From an uncultured Corynebacterium sp. (GTDB lineage: Bacteria > Actinomycetota > Actinomycetes > Mycobacteriales > Mycobacteriaceae), in assembly GCF_946221155.1 (NCBI RefSeq), contig NZ_CAMIAN010000006.1, positions 1 through 64,000 on the forward strand: a stretch of DNA of 64,000 bases, in the 5' to 3' direction. The position numbers and the translations under genes are program-made. This document shows positions 36,797 through 44,568 of the stretch, one piece after another (position 1 is the first letter of the stretch; each line of letters opens with the position of its first letter). The notes beneath the pieces are model-generated. The model had not been told where the DNA came from, did not search any database, and worked only from the letters and a program-made list of their open reading frames with translations.

Positions 36797-37243
36797 ATGT
36801 CCGAAAACACGCCGCTACCCGCTGACTTGTTGTCTTCGCCCTCATTCCAGCTTGAGCGCCTACGCCGCCGCACCCGCGACTTCGTAGAGACCGCGCTCGC
36901 AGAAAAGGGCTTCAACCTGCGCGAATTCTGGGTTCTTGCGTGCCTCGTCGATGGCGATGCCGCAAGCCAGGCCACACTAGGCGAGATTCTCGGGGTGGAT
37001 CGCTCCGACATGGTTCGCCTAGTTGACTCCCTGGAAAAGCGCTCCCTCGCTAAGAGGGTTAAGGATCCAAAGGATCGTCGCCGCCAGATCATCTCGGTGA
37101 CCAAGAAAGGCAATAAGACCTACACCAACCTTTCACCTCTGGTCGCCTCCGCAGAGGATAAGGCGCTGGACGAATCCACTTCCAAGCAGCTTAAGCACTT
37201 GAGCAAGCTAGCCAAGGCCATCATCTCTACTGAGGAGGCCTAG
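36797..37243 (+). CDS. MarR-family transcriptional regulator
   Basis: A 148-residue winged-helix protein. The recognition part is GEILGVDRSDMVRLVDSLEKRSL and the wing DPKDRRRQIISVTKKG. It begins with ATG at the predicted transcription start and is 7 bp from the synthetase gene, so the two are one operon. It probably controls its own operon in response to a small ligand or to the product. No palindromic operator was clear around the promoter. Confidence 0.85.
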   Translation: MSENTPLPADLLSSPSFQLERLRRRTRDFVETALAEKGFNLREFWVLACLVDGDAASQATLGEILGVDRSDMVRLVDSLEKRSLAKRVKDPKDRRRQIISVTKKGNKTYTNLSPLVASAEDKALDESTSKQLKHLSKLAKAIISTEEA

Positions 37244-37250
37244 GCCAAAA

Positions 37251-40200
37251 GTGCAGATTCCTTCCCGGTACCTCCGTTCCCACGAGGCACCGGAGCCTCG
37301 CACGCTCATCGACATTGTGCGTGCGACGGCTTCGACGTGCCCTGAAGCCCCCGCCATCGACGACGGTAAGGGGGTTATTACCTATTCCGAGCTACTCGAC
37401 GAGATCAATGAAACCGCCGAGTGGCTGCATAGCCGTGGCCTCGGGCGCGGCGACCGCATCGGCATACGCATGCCCAGCGGTGATCGCTCGCTCTACATCG
37501 CTATTCTGTCCACCCTGGCCGTCGGTGCTGCCTATGTACCTGTTGACGCCGACGACCCAGAGGAACGAGCTTCCCTTGTCTTCGGCGAAGCTGGCGTGGC
37601 GGCAATCTACGGCGCTGACGGACTACAGCTAGTCGACGAAAGCTTGCAGGCAAATCCTGGGGCAGCCTCCAGCAAGGCCTTCGGACCGGATCTGAAGTCC
37701 GATGCGTGGATCATCTTCACCTCCGGTTCCACCGGCAAGCCGAAGGGCGTGGCGGTCACCCACCGCAACGCGGCTGCCTTCGTGGACGCGGAAGCGGAGA
37801 TGTTCCTGCAAGACGAACCGCTGGCTCCAGGCGACCGCGTGCTAGCTGGCCTGTCCGTGGCCTTCGACGCTTCCTGTGAGGAAATGTGGCTGGCTTGGCG
37901 TCACGGCGCCTGCCTGGTGCCCGCCCCGCGTGCCTTGGTGCGCTCCGGCGTGGACCTGGGCCCTTGGCTAGTTTCACGCAGCGTGACCGCCGTTTCCACC
38001 GTGCCCACCTTGGCTGGGCTCTGGCCCGATGAGGCCCTGGATGCCGTGCGTCTGCTGATCTTCGGCGGCGAGGCCTGCCCGCCAGAGCTAGCCGCCCGCC
38101 TGGCGACCGATTCCCGCGAACTGTGGAACACCTATGGTCCGACCGAGGCTACCGTCGTGGCCTGCGGCACCACTATGGACGGGGTGCGCCCGGTGTCCAT
38201 CGGCACTCCCCTGCGCGGTTGGGATCTGGCAGTCGTTAACGAAGACAATCAGCCGGTGGGATGGGGCGAGACCGGTGAGCTGATCATTGGTGGCGTAGGC
38301 CTAGCCCGCTACCTGGATCCAGAGAAGGATGCGGAGAAGTTCGCGCCCATGCCGGAGCTTGGCTGGGAGCGCGCCTACCGCTCCGGTGACCATGTACGCC
38401 TCGAGGAAGATGGCCTGTACTTCGTCGGTCGTATCGACGACCAGGTGAAGATCGGTGGGCGTCGAATCGAACTCGGTGAGGTAGACGCCGCGCTGTCCGC
38501 CCTCCCCGGAGTGCGCAGCTCCACCGTCGTGGTGCAGACCACCGGCGGCGGGGACAAGGTGCTGGTGGGCTACGTTTCCACCGAGGGCGACGTCGAAAGC
38601 TTCGACCAGCAGCGGGCGCTAGACCAGCTGCGCGACGCAATGCCCGCTGCCATGGTTCCGCGCCTGTGCGCGCTGGACGAGTTGCCGGTAACAACCTCCG
38701 GCAAGGTGGACAAGAAGGCCTTGCCGTGGCCGTTGCCTTCCAGCGGCAACGCGAAGTTCGACAACCCGACCCAGCAGTGGTTGGCGGGGCTGTTCGCCGA
38801 CGCACTCGGAACGGCCGTGACCAGCCCGGATGCGGATTTCTTCAACCTCGGCGGCACCTCATTGGGCGCTGCTACGTTGATCAGCCGCGTGCGCCAAGAG
38901 GTTCCGACCGTCAGCGTGCGTGATCTCTACGATCACTCCCGCCTGGGTGCGTTGGCCGAGCACATCGACTCTCTACGGGAGAAGACAGGCGGCGCGAGCA
39001 CTGGTCAGGGCACACAGGCCAAGGACGTCAAGCCTGCCAAGCCGGTGGGCCTTGGCACTCGCCTGGCGCAGGCCCTGATCCAGATTCCGGCGCTCACTCT
39101 CGCGGGTGCGCAGTGGGTTACCTGGATCCTGGTTTTCAACGCGATTCTATTCCACGGTTCCTCGTGGACGGGTGACCTGCCGTGGGTGGTCGACGTGCCG
39201 TGGGCCGTGGTCATCGCCGCGGTGGTTGTCTTTGCCACTCCGCTGGGCCGCCTGCCACTGTCCGCGCTGTTGATCCGTCTGATTACAGCTGGTATCGACG
39301 AGGGCGACTACAAGCGCGGCGGCTCTGTTCACCTGCGCATTTGGGCTGCGGAGCGCGTGGCGGATTCCTCCGGCGCGCGCGATGTCTCGGGTGCCGCGTG
39401 GATCACCACTTATGCCCGTTGGCTTGGCGCGAAGGTTGGCAAGGGCGCTCAGATGCACACCCTGCCGCCCGTCACTGGCCTGCTAACCCTGGGCAAGCAC
39501 TGTTCCATCGAGCAGGAGGTGGATCTTTCCGGCTACTGGCTGGAGGGCGATGTGCTGCATGTCGGCAGAATCGAGGTTGGCAAGGATGCCTCCGTCGGCG
39601 CCCGCTCCACCCTGTTCCCCGGTGCTCGCATCGGCGCCCGCGCTCACATCGAGCCCGGCTCGGCCGTGACGGGAGCCAAGAAGGTCAAGGCCGGTTCGCA
39701 GTGGGCGGGTTCGCCTGCGGTGAAGGTCGGCAAGGCCCGCAATCGTTTCCCGGAGCACGCCGCCCCGCGCCGCACCATGTGGTTCTGGCTCTACGCGCTG
39801 AGCGCCATCGCAATGTCGTTCCTGCCCCTGGTTGCTCTGTTCGTCGCTGCGGCGTTTGTGCTGTGGCTTGTTCCTGTTGACGCCCCCTTCCTGGCACTTC
39901 CCATCGCCGCAATCGGTGGGCTGGTGGCATTCGCAACGTACGCAGCATTGACATGGCTGTCCGTTCGACTGCTGTCCGCAGGCCTGAAGCCGGGTGTGGT
40001 GGCCGTGCGCAGCCTCAGTGGCTGGCGCGTCTGGGCGGTCGAGCGCCTGATGGATAGCGCCCGTACTCAGCTGTTCCCCATGTACGCGGCACAGTTGACC
40101 CCGTTGTGGTTCCGCAGTCTGGGTGCCAAGGTAGGCAAGGATGCGGAGATTTCCACCGCCGTGATGGTGCCGCGCTTTGCTGAGGTGCGCGAGGGCGCGT

Positions 40201-41150
40201 TCCTGGCGGACGACACTATGGTCGGTGGCTATGAGCTCGGCGGTGGCGGCTGGATGCTTACCGGTAACACGAAGGTGGGTAAGCGTTCCTTCCTGGGTAA
40301 CTCCGGTATCGCCGGCCCAGACCGCACGCTGAAGAAGAACTCTCTGGTGGCCGTGCTGTCCTCCACCCCCGAGAAGACGAAGTCCGGCAGCAACTGGCTG
40401 GGTTCCCCGCCGGAGCGCCTGCGTCGCGTGGCTGTGGAAGCCGGTGGAGAGTCCCGCACCTACAACCCGGGCTTCGGTCTGAAGGTGGCCCGCGGCATCG
40501 TGGAGACTCTGCGCTTGCTGGCGCCGATGACCTCTGCCACGATTGCGGCGGGTGTGGTGCTGGCTCTGCAGTGGATGCTGGTGAATCAGGGCATCTGGCA
40601 GACCTTCGCGGTCTCCGGCCTGGTTCTGGTCGGCGCTGGTTTCGTAGCCGCCGCGGTGACGGTGCTGATGAAGTGGCTGTGCGTACAGCGCATCAAGCCG
40701 GGCGAGCACGAGCTGTGGTCGGCCTTCGTGTGGCTCAACGAGCTACAGGATCAGTTTGTGGAGACCGTAGCCGGCCCGTGGTTCCTGGCGCACACAATGG
40801 GCACTGGCAGCCTCAACATGTTCCTGCGTGCGCTGGGCGCGAAGATCGGCCGGGGCGCTTGGTTGGATTCCTACTGGCTGCCCGAGGCGGATCTGGTCAG
40901 CATTGGCAGGGGCGCAAGCGTAGGCCCGGGTTGCGTGGTGCAGACGCACCTGTTCCAGGACCGTGTGATGAGCTTGGATACCGTCATTCTGGGTGACGGT
41001 GCGACGATGGGACCCCACAGTGTGGCTCTGCCCGCTGCCGCAATCGAGCAGGCGGCGACGGTCGGCCCGGCGTCACTAGTTATGCGCGGCGACCACGTGC
41101 CCGCCGCGACGAGGTGGCAGGGTAACCCGATCGAGATCGTGGAGGGTTAA
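37251..41150 (+). CDS. Pls-like single-module nonribosomal synthetase (A-T-6TM-3C)
   Basis: 1299 residues starting at GTG. An adenylation domain (about 1-480) has TSGSTGKPKGVAVTH, AFDASCEEMW, NTYGPTEATV, YRSGDHVRLEEDG and TSGKVDKKALP. A thiolation domain follows, with FFNLGGTSLGAA and the carrier Ser537. Next come three pairs of membrane helices (about 608-663, 842-905 and 1090-1145) enclosing three tandem soluble domains (about 675-835, 915-1080, 1155-1299) with left-handed beta-helix-like repeats. There is no ordinary condensation or thioesterase domain. This is the architecture and length of epsilon-poly-L-lysine synthetase. Pocket residues read from alignment to GrsA are D206, A207, E210, S, I, G, T, V, V, K, close to the bacitracin Lys code. 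It should load an amino acid, probably lysine, and form isopeptide-linked oligomers at the membrane. The product is not proven. Confidence 0.85.
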   Translation: MQIPSRYLRSHEAPEPRTLIDIVRATASTCPEAPAIDDGKGVITYSELLDEINETAEWLHSRGLGRGDRIGIRMPSGDRSLYIAILSTLAVGAAYVPVDADDPEERASLVFGEAGVAAIYGADGLQLVDESLQANPGAASSKAFGPDLKSDAWIIFTSGSTGKPKGVAVTHRNAAAFVDAEAEMFLQDEPLAPGDRVLAGLSVAFDASCEEMWLAWRHGACLVPAPRALVRSGVDLGPWLVSRSVTAVSTVPTLAGLWPDEALDAVRLLIFGGEACPPELAARLATDSRELWNTYGPTEATVVACGTTMDGVRPVSIGTPLRGWDLAVVNEDNQPVGWGETGELIIGGVGLARYLDPEKDAEKFAPMPELGWERAYRSGDHVRLEEDGLYFVGRIDDQVKIGGRRIELGEVDAALSALPGVRSSTVVVQTTGGGDKVLVGYVSTEGDVESFDQQRALDQLRDAMPAAMVPRLCALDELPVTTSGKVDKKALPWPLPSSGNAKFDNPTQQWLAGLFADALGTAVTSPDADFFNLGGTSLGAATLISRVRQEVPTVSVRDLYDHSRLGALAEHIDSLREKTGGASTGQGTQAKDVKPAKPVGLGTRLAQALIQIPALTLAGAQWVTWILVFNAILFHGSSWTGDLPWVVDVPWAVVIAAVVVFATPLGRLPLSALLIRLITAGIDEGDYKRGGSVHLRIWAAERVADSSGARDVSGAAWITTYARWLGAKVGKGAQMHTLPPVTGLLTLGKHCSIEQEVDLSGYWLEGDVLHVGRIEVGKDASVGARSTLFPGARIGARAHIEPGSAVTGAKKVKAGSQWAGSPAVKVGKARNRFPEHAAPRRTMWFWLYALSAIAMSFLPLVALFVAAAFVLWLVPVDAPFLALPIAAIGGLVAFATYAALTWLSVRLLSAGLKPGVVAVRSLSGWRVWAVERLMDSARTQLFPMYAAQLTPLWFRSLGAKVGKDAEISTAVMVPRFAEVREGAFLADDTMVGGYELGGGGWMLTGNTKVGKRSFLGNSGIAGPDRTLKKNSLVAVLSSTPEKTKSGSNWLGSPPERLRRVAVEAGGESRTYNPGFGLKVARGIVETLRLLAPMTSATIAAGVVLALQWMLVNQGIWQTFAVSGLVLVGAGFVAAAVTVLMKWLCVQRIKPGEHELWSAFVWLNELQDQFVETVAGPWFLAHTMGTGSLNMFLRALGAKIGRGAWLDSYWLPEADLVSIGRGASVGPGCVVQTHLFQDRVMSLDTVILGDGATMGPHSVALPAAAIEQAATVGPASLVMRGDHVPAATRWQGNPIEIVEG

Positions 41151-41162
41151 CCTTCCAAAGCA

Positions 41163-41200
41163 CAAGCCCCGGCGGCCCTTTGCAGGGCCGCCGGGGCTTG
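41163..41200. terminator. Strong hairpin terminator after the synthetase gene
   Basis: A 17-bp perfect stem (41163-41179 with 41184-41200) around TTGC. It lies between the convergent synthetase and ppk2 genes and could stop both. The U-tract is weak. Confidence 0.8.
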
Positions 41201-41241
41201 TTCGCATACTGGCTTATTCTGGCCAGCCCGGGTGGGTTCTA

Positions 41242-42132
41242 TTAGTCGCCGATCTGGTCGCGACCGCGCTTGACGATCTTCGGATCCGGCTCGCCGACGA
41301 CCTCGTGGTCCTTGTCCGCGTACTCGAACTTGGACAGGACGTAGCGCATCGCGTTGATGCGGGCGCGCTTCTTGTCGTTGGACTTAATGGTGATCCACGG
41401 GGACTCGTTGGTATCCGTGTAGCGGAACTGCTCTTCCTTGGCGCGGGTATAGTCATCCCACTTGTCCAGGGAGGCCAGGTCCATTGGGGAGAGCTTCCAC
41501 TGGCGGACCGGGTCCACCTGACGGATGGCGAAGCGGGTACGCTGCTCCTTCTGGGTGACGGAGAACCACAGCTTCGTCAGGGAGATGCCCGAGCCCATAA
41601 TCATGTTCTCCAGCATCGGAACCTCACGCAGGAACTCTGCGTGCTGATCGTTCGTGCAGAAGCCCATCACGCGCTCCACGCCGGAGCGGTTGTACCAGGA
41701 GCGGTCGAAGAAGACGATCTCGCCGCCACACGGGAAGTGCTGAACGTAGCGCTGGAAGTACCAGGAGGTGGACTCGCGCTCAGAAGGCTTCTCCAGAGCT
41801 ACGGTGCGGGCACCACGAGGGTTGAGGTGCTCGTTGAAGCGCTTGATGGTGCCACCCTTACCGGCGGCGTCACGACCCTCGAAAATAATGATGTGCTTCT
41901 GGCCGGTGTCCTTGGTCCAGTTCTGGAACTTCAGCAGCTCGATCTGCAGGGCGCGCTTGGTGGTCTCATACTCGTCGCGGCTCATGCGCTCGTCGTAGGG
42001 ATACTGGTCGCGCCAGGTATCAACCCGATGGCCGTCCGGAGTGATCAGTACCGGATCGTCTTCATCCGAGTCGTCCACCAAGTAGCCCTCGGTAGCGGCA
42101 AGATCAACCATGTGGAATTCTTCTTCGGCCAT
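41242..42132 (-). CDS. ppk2: Polyphosphate kinase 2
   Basis: A 296-residue PPK2-family nucleoside diphosphate/polyphosphate phosphotransferase. Walker A-like IIFEGRDAAGKGGTIKRFNEHLNPRGA lies near residue 80, and the lid with FFDRSWYNRSGVERVMGFC near 140. It interconverts polyphosphate and GTP or ATP. Its place beside a porin gene and groEL2 follows C. glutamicum and C. jeikeium. Confidence 0.95.
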   Translation of the reverse strand: MAEEEFHMVDLAATEGYLVDDSDEDDPVLITPDGHRVDTWRDQYPYDERMSRDEYETTKRALQIELLKFQNWTKDTGQKHIIIFEGRDAAGKGGTIKRFNEHLNPRGARTVALEKPSERESTSWYFQRYVQHFPCGGEIVFFDRSWYNRSGVERVMGFCTNDQHAEFLREVPMLENMIMGSGISLTKLWFSVTQKEQRTRFAIRQVDPVRQWKLSPMDLASLDKWDDYTRAKEEQFRYTDTNESPWITIKSNDKKRARINAMRYVLSKFEYADKDHEVVGEPDPKIVKRGRDQIGD

Positions 42133-42249
42133 GTGCCTGGGTTCTCCTTCGCCTGAAGATTTCTAAACTCTATTAGCGCTTCCCATTCTAATGCGTTTAG
42201 CCCAGCTATACAGATGTGCCGGAACCATACGGGGTAGGAAAGGCATGAA

Positions 42250-42275
42250 AAAACCCCGGCCGAAGCCGGGGTTTT
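42250..42275 (-). terminator. Rho-independent terminator of the porin gene
   Basis: AAAACCCCGGC (42250-42260) pairs with GCCGGGGTTTT (42265-42275) around CGAA. The minus strand continues with a run of six T, so it terminates the porin transcript before ppk2. Confidence 0.85.
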
Positions 42276-42296
42276 CCAAAGCTCTAAAGCTTTGGA

Positions 42297-42428
42297 CTAC
42301 TCAGCGGAGCCACCGCCGGTCCAAGCAACGATGGTCTTGATAACGTCCTTCAGGCCCTTGAAGATGTTGCCGAAGCCGCCCAGGAAGTCGCCCAGCTGGC
42401 CGAAGATGGTGGTAATCTGCTCGATCAT
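42297..42428 (-). CDS. porA: 43-residue PorA-like cell-envelope channel peptide
   Basis: A short gene encoding MIEQITTIFGQLGDFLGGFG followed by a Lys-containing helical part and the end GGGSAE. It has no signal peptide. It has a clear AGGAG 8 nt before the ATG and its own terminator, so it is real despite its size. Corynebacterial PorA and PorH peptides (40-57 residues) form channels in the mycolate outer membrane. C. jeikeium has a single ~40-residue porin in the same place between ppk2 and groEL2. Ser41 near the end could be mycoloylated, as shown for PorA/PorH elsewhere. No second porin ORF was found beside it, suggesting a homo-oligomeric channel. Confidence 0.8.
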   Translation of the reverse strand: MIEQITTIFGQLGDFLGGFGNIFKGLKDVIKTIVAWTGGGSAE

Positions 42429-42544
42429 TGTGTTCTCCTCTTAAGAGATCGGGGGCGCCAGGTTCCCTGGGCCCAAAACTTTCTTGTGGTAGTGACGCCC
42501 CCTCTAGGCCGTCTGTGAATAGAGTAGCGAATCTGCGAAAAGCC

Positions 42545-42624
42545 ACAACCCCTGAGTGGAACCTTCTTGAAACCCACCCCCACCAGGGGGTAACGATTTG
42601 ATAAAGATCCAGCTCAGGGGTTGT
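42545..42624. repeat. 12-bp inverted repeat with nested hairpin upstream of the porin gene
   Basis: ACAACCCCTGAG (42545-42556) and CTCAGGGGTTGT (42613-42624) are perfect reverse complements 56 bp apart. Between them ACCCCC/GGGGGT (42576-42581 and 42586-42591) form a 6-bp stem with a 4-nt loop. On the plus strand the outer arm is followed by TTTTT. It lies in the 264-bp gap between groEL2 and the porin gene. It may be the groEL2 terminator or an operator pair. The porin promoter should also lie in this gap but was not fixed. Confidence 0.55.
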
Positions 42625-42692
42625 TTTTACGGCGATTCTACCTAGGTTAAATCTAGGGAAACTAGCTATTTTTAGTTATGTTTACACGGGGC

Positions 42693-44336
42693 TTAGAAGC
42701 CGCCCATGCCGCCCATTTCGTCGGCGCCCGGCATTGCCGGCGCCTCCGGCTCCGGCTTGTCCGCGACGACAGCCTCGGTCGTCAGGAACAGTGCCGCGAT
42801 GGAAGCAGCGTTCTGCAGTGCGGAACGGGTCACCTTCACCGGGTCAGAGATGCCAGCGCCCAGCAGGTCCACGTACTCGCCGGTTGCCGCGTTCAGACCC
42901 TCGCCTACAGGCAGGTTGGCAACCTTGTCCACGACCACGCCCGGCTCTAGGCCAGCATTGTGGGCGATCTGCTTCAGCGGGGCTGCCAGGGCTGCGCGTA
43001 CAATCTGCACGCCGGTAGCCTCGTCGCCTTCCAGGCCCAGGTTGTCGTCCAGCACGCTGGCGGTCTGCAGCAGGGCTGCGCCACCGCCGGCGACGATGCC
43101 CTCCTCTGCAGCTGCCTTAGCGTTGCGCACAGCATCCTCGATGCGGTGCTTGCGCTCCTTCAGCTCCACCTCAGTAGCGGCGCCGACCTGCAGCACTGCA
43201 ACGCCACCGGACAGCTTAGCCAGGCGCTCCTGCAGCTTCTCTGCGTCGTAGTCGGAGTCCGCGTTCTCAATCTCCTGGCGGATCTGCTTGATGCGGCCAG
43301 CCAGCTGCTCTGCGGAGCCTGCACCGTCGACGATGGTCGTATCGTCCTTGGTCACCACGACCTTGCGGGCGGTTCCCAGCATCGGCAGGTCTGCGGTCTC
43401 CAGGGAGAGGCCAACCTCTTCAGCAATGACCTGGCCACCGGTCAGGATCGCAATGTCCTGCAGCTGCGCCTTGCGGCGGTCACCGAAGCCCGGTGCCTTC
43501 ACGGCGACAGACTTGAAGGTGCCGCGGATCTTGTTAACAACCAGGGTGGACAGAGCCTCGCCCTCGATGTCCTCAGCAACGATCAGCAGCGGCTTGCCGG
43601 ACTGCATAACCTTCTCCAGCAGCGGCAGCAGGTCCTTCACGTTGGAGATCTTGGAGCTGACCAGCAGGATGTACGGGTCCTCCAGCACAGCCTCGCCGCG
43701 CTCCACGTCGGTGGCGAAGTAGCCGGAGATGTAGCCCTTGTCGAAGCGCATACCCTCGGTAACCTCGAGGTTCACGCCGAAGGCGTTGGACTCCTCGACG
43801 GTGATCACGCCGTCCTTATTCAGCTGGCCGTCGCCAACCTTGTACATTGCCTCGGCGATCAGCTCGCCGATCTTCTCGTCAGCAGCGGAGATGCCGGCGG
43901 TAGCGGCGATCTGCTCCTGAGTCTCGATCTCCTTAGCGTGGCCCAGCAGCTCTGCCGTGATCTTTTCCACGCCAGCCTGGATGCCGCGCTTAATGCCCAT
44001 CGGGTTGGAGCCAGCGGCAACGTTGCGCAGCCCCTCGCGAACCAGGGACTGAGCCAGGACAGTGGCGGTAGTGGTGCCATCGCCAGCGACGTCGTCGGTC
44101 TTCTTGGCGACTTCCTTGACCAGCTCTGCGCCGATCTTCTCGTAGGGGTCTTCCAGCTCGATTTCGCGAGCGATCGTCACACCGTCGTTGGTGATCGTCG
44201 GGGCGCCCCACTTGCGCTCCAGGACAACGTTGCGTCCCTTCGGGCCGAGGGTTACCTTAACCGCGTCTGCCAGGGTGTTCAGACCCTTTTCCAGTCCGCG
44301 GCGTGCTTCTTCGTCGAATGCAATCATCTTAGCCAT
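42693..44336 (-). CDS. groEL2: 60 kDa chaperonin GroEL2 (Cpn60)
   Basis: 547 residues from MAKMIAFDEEARRGLEKGLN to the Gly/Met-rich tail GADEMGGMGGF, the tail type of the essential GroEL2 rather than the His-rich GroEL1. GDGTTTATVLAQ (ATP site) is near residue 85. An in-frame upstream start at 44372 is rejected because MAKMIAF is the family start. The gene is monocistronic without groES. A CIRCE element at 44456-44482 predicts HrcA repression. Confidence 0.97.
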   Translation of the reverse strand: MAKMIAFDEEARRGLEKGLNTLADAVKVTLGPKGRNVVLERKWGAPTITNDGVTIAREIELEDPYEKIGAELVKEVAKKTDDVAGDGTTTATVLAQSLVREGLRNVAAGSNPMGIKRGIQAGVEKITAELLGHAKEIETQEQIAATAGISAADEKIGELIAEAMYKVGDGQLNKDGVITVEESNAFGVNLEVTEGMRFDKGYISGYFATDVERGEAVLEDPYILLVSSKISNVKDLLPLLEKVMQSGKPLLIVAEDIEGEALSTLVVNKIRGTFKSVAVKAPGFGDRRKAQLQDIAILTGGQVIAEEVGLSLETADLPMLGTARKVVVTKDDTTIVDGAGSAEQLAGRIKQIRQEIENADSDYDAEKLQERLAKLSGGVAVLQVGAATEVELKERKHRIEDAVRNAKAAAEEGIVAGGGAALLQTASVLDDNLGLEGDEATGVQIVRAALAAPLKQIAHNAGLEPGVVVDKVANLPVGEGLNAATGEYVDLLGAGISDPVKVTRSALQNAASIAALFLTTEAVVADKPEPEAPAMPGADEMGGMGGF

Positions 44337-44411
44337 GAGGCTTTTCGATCCTCCGTTTAGAGTTGGCGACACATACGGCTCAGATCAAGCGCCCGCGACG
44401 GCACGGGTGAA

Positions 44412-44429
44412 TGAATGTCGCGACATTCA
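44412..44429. promoter_or_regulatory. 18-bp perfect palindrome upstream of groEL2
   Basis: TGAATGTCGCGACATTCA lies between the CIRCE element and the groEL2 start, about 75 bp before the ATG. It does not match CIRCE, HAIR or the SOS box. It is probably an operator or an mRNA hairpin; the factor is unknown. Confidence 0.5.
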
Positions 44430-44455
44430 CCCTCACTTCATCTGACGGTTATTTT

Positions 44456-44482
44456 CTGGCACTCCCTTAGTTCAAGTGCTAA
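44456..44482 (-). promoter_or_regulatory. CIRCE element (HrcA operator) of groEL2
   Basis: On the minus strand TTAGCACTT, 9 nt, GAGTGCCAG: a CIRCE (TTAGCACTC-N9-GAGTGCTAA) with four mismatches in 18. A third half-site, TTAGCACTC, lies at 44491-44499 on the plus strand. Confidence 0.75.
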
Positions 44483-44568
44483 CCCCGTTTTTAGCACTCT
44501 CCCCCATCGTCTGCAAGGTGCAGTGTGCGCACATCGCCGGTCCCGCCCGGTCGCTACAGTAGTTATCT

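Noticed and set aside
42960..44360. 466-codon open frame opposite groEL2, with similar frames opposite the acyl-CoA dehydrogenases and the synthetase
   Set aside because: Antisense shadows of strongly biased genes, without ribosome binding sites or recognisable domains.
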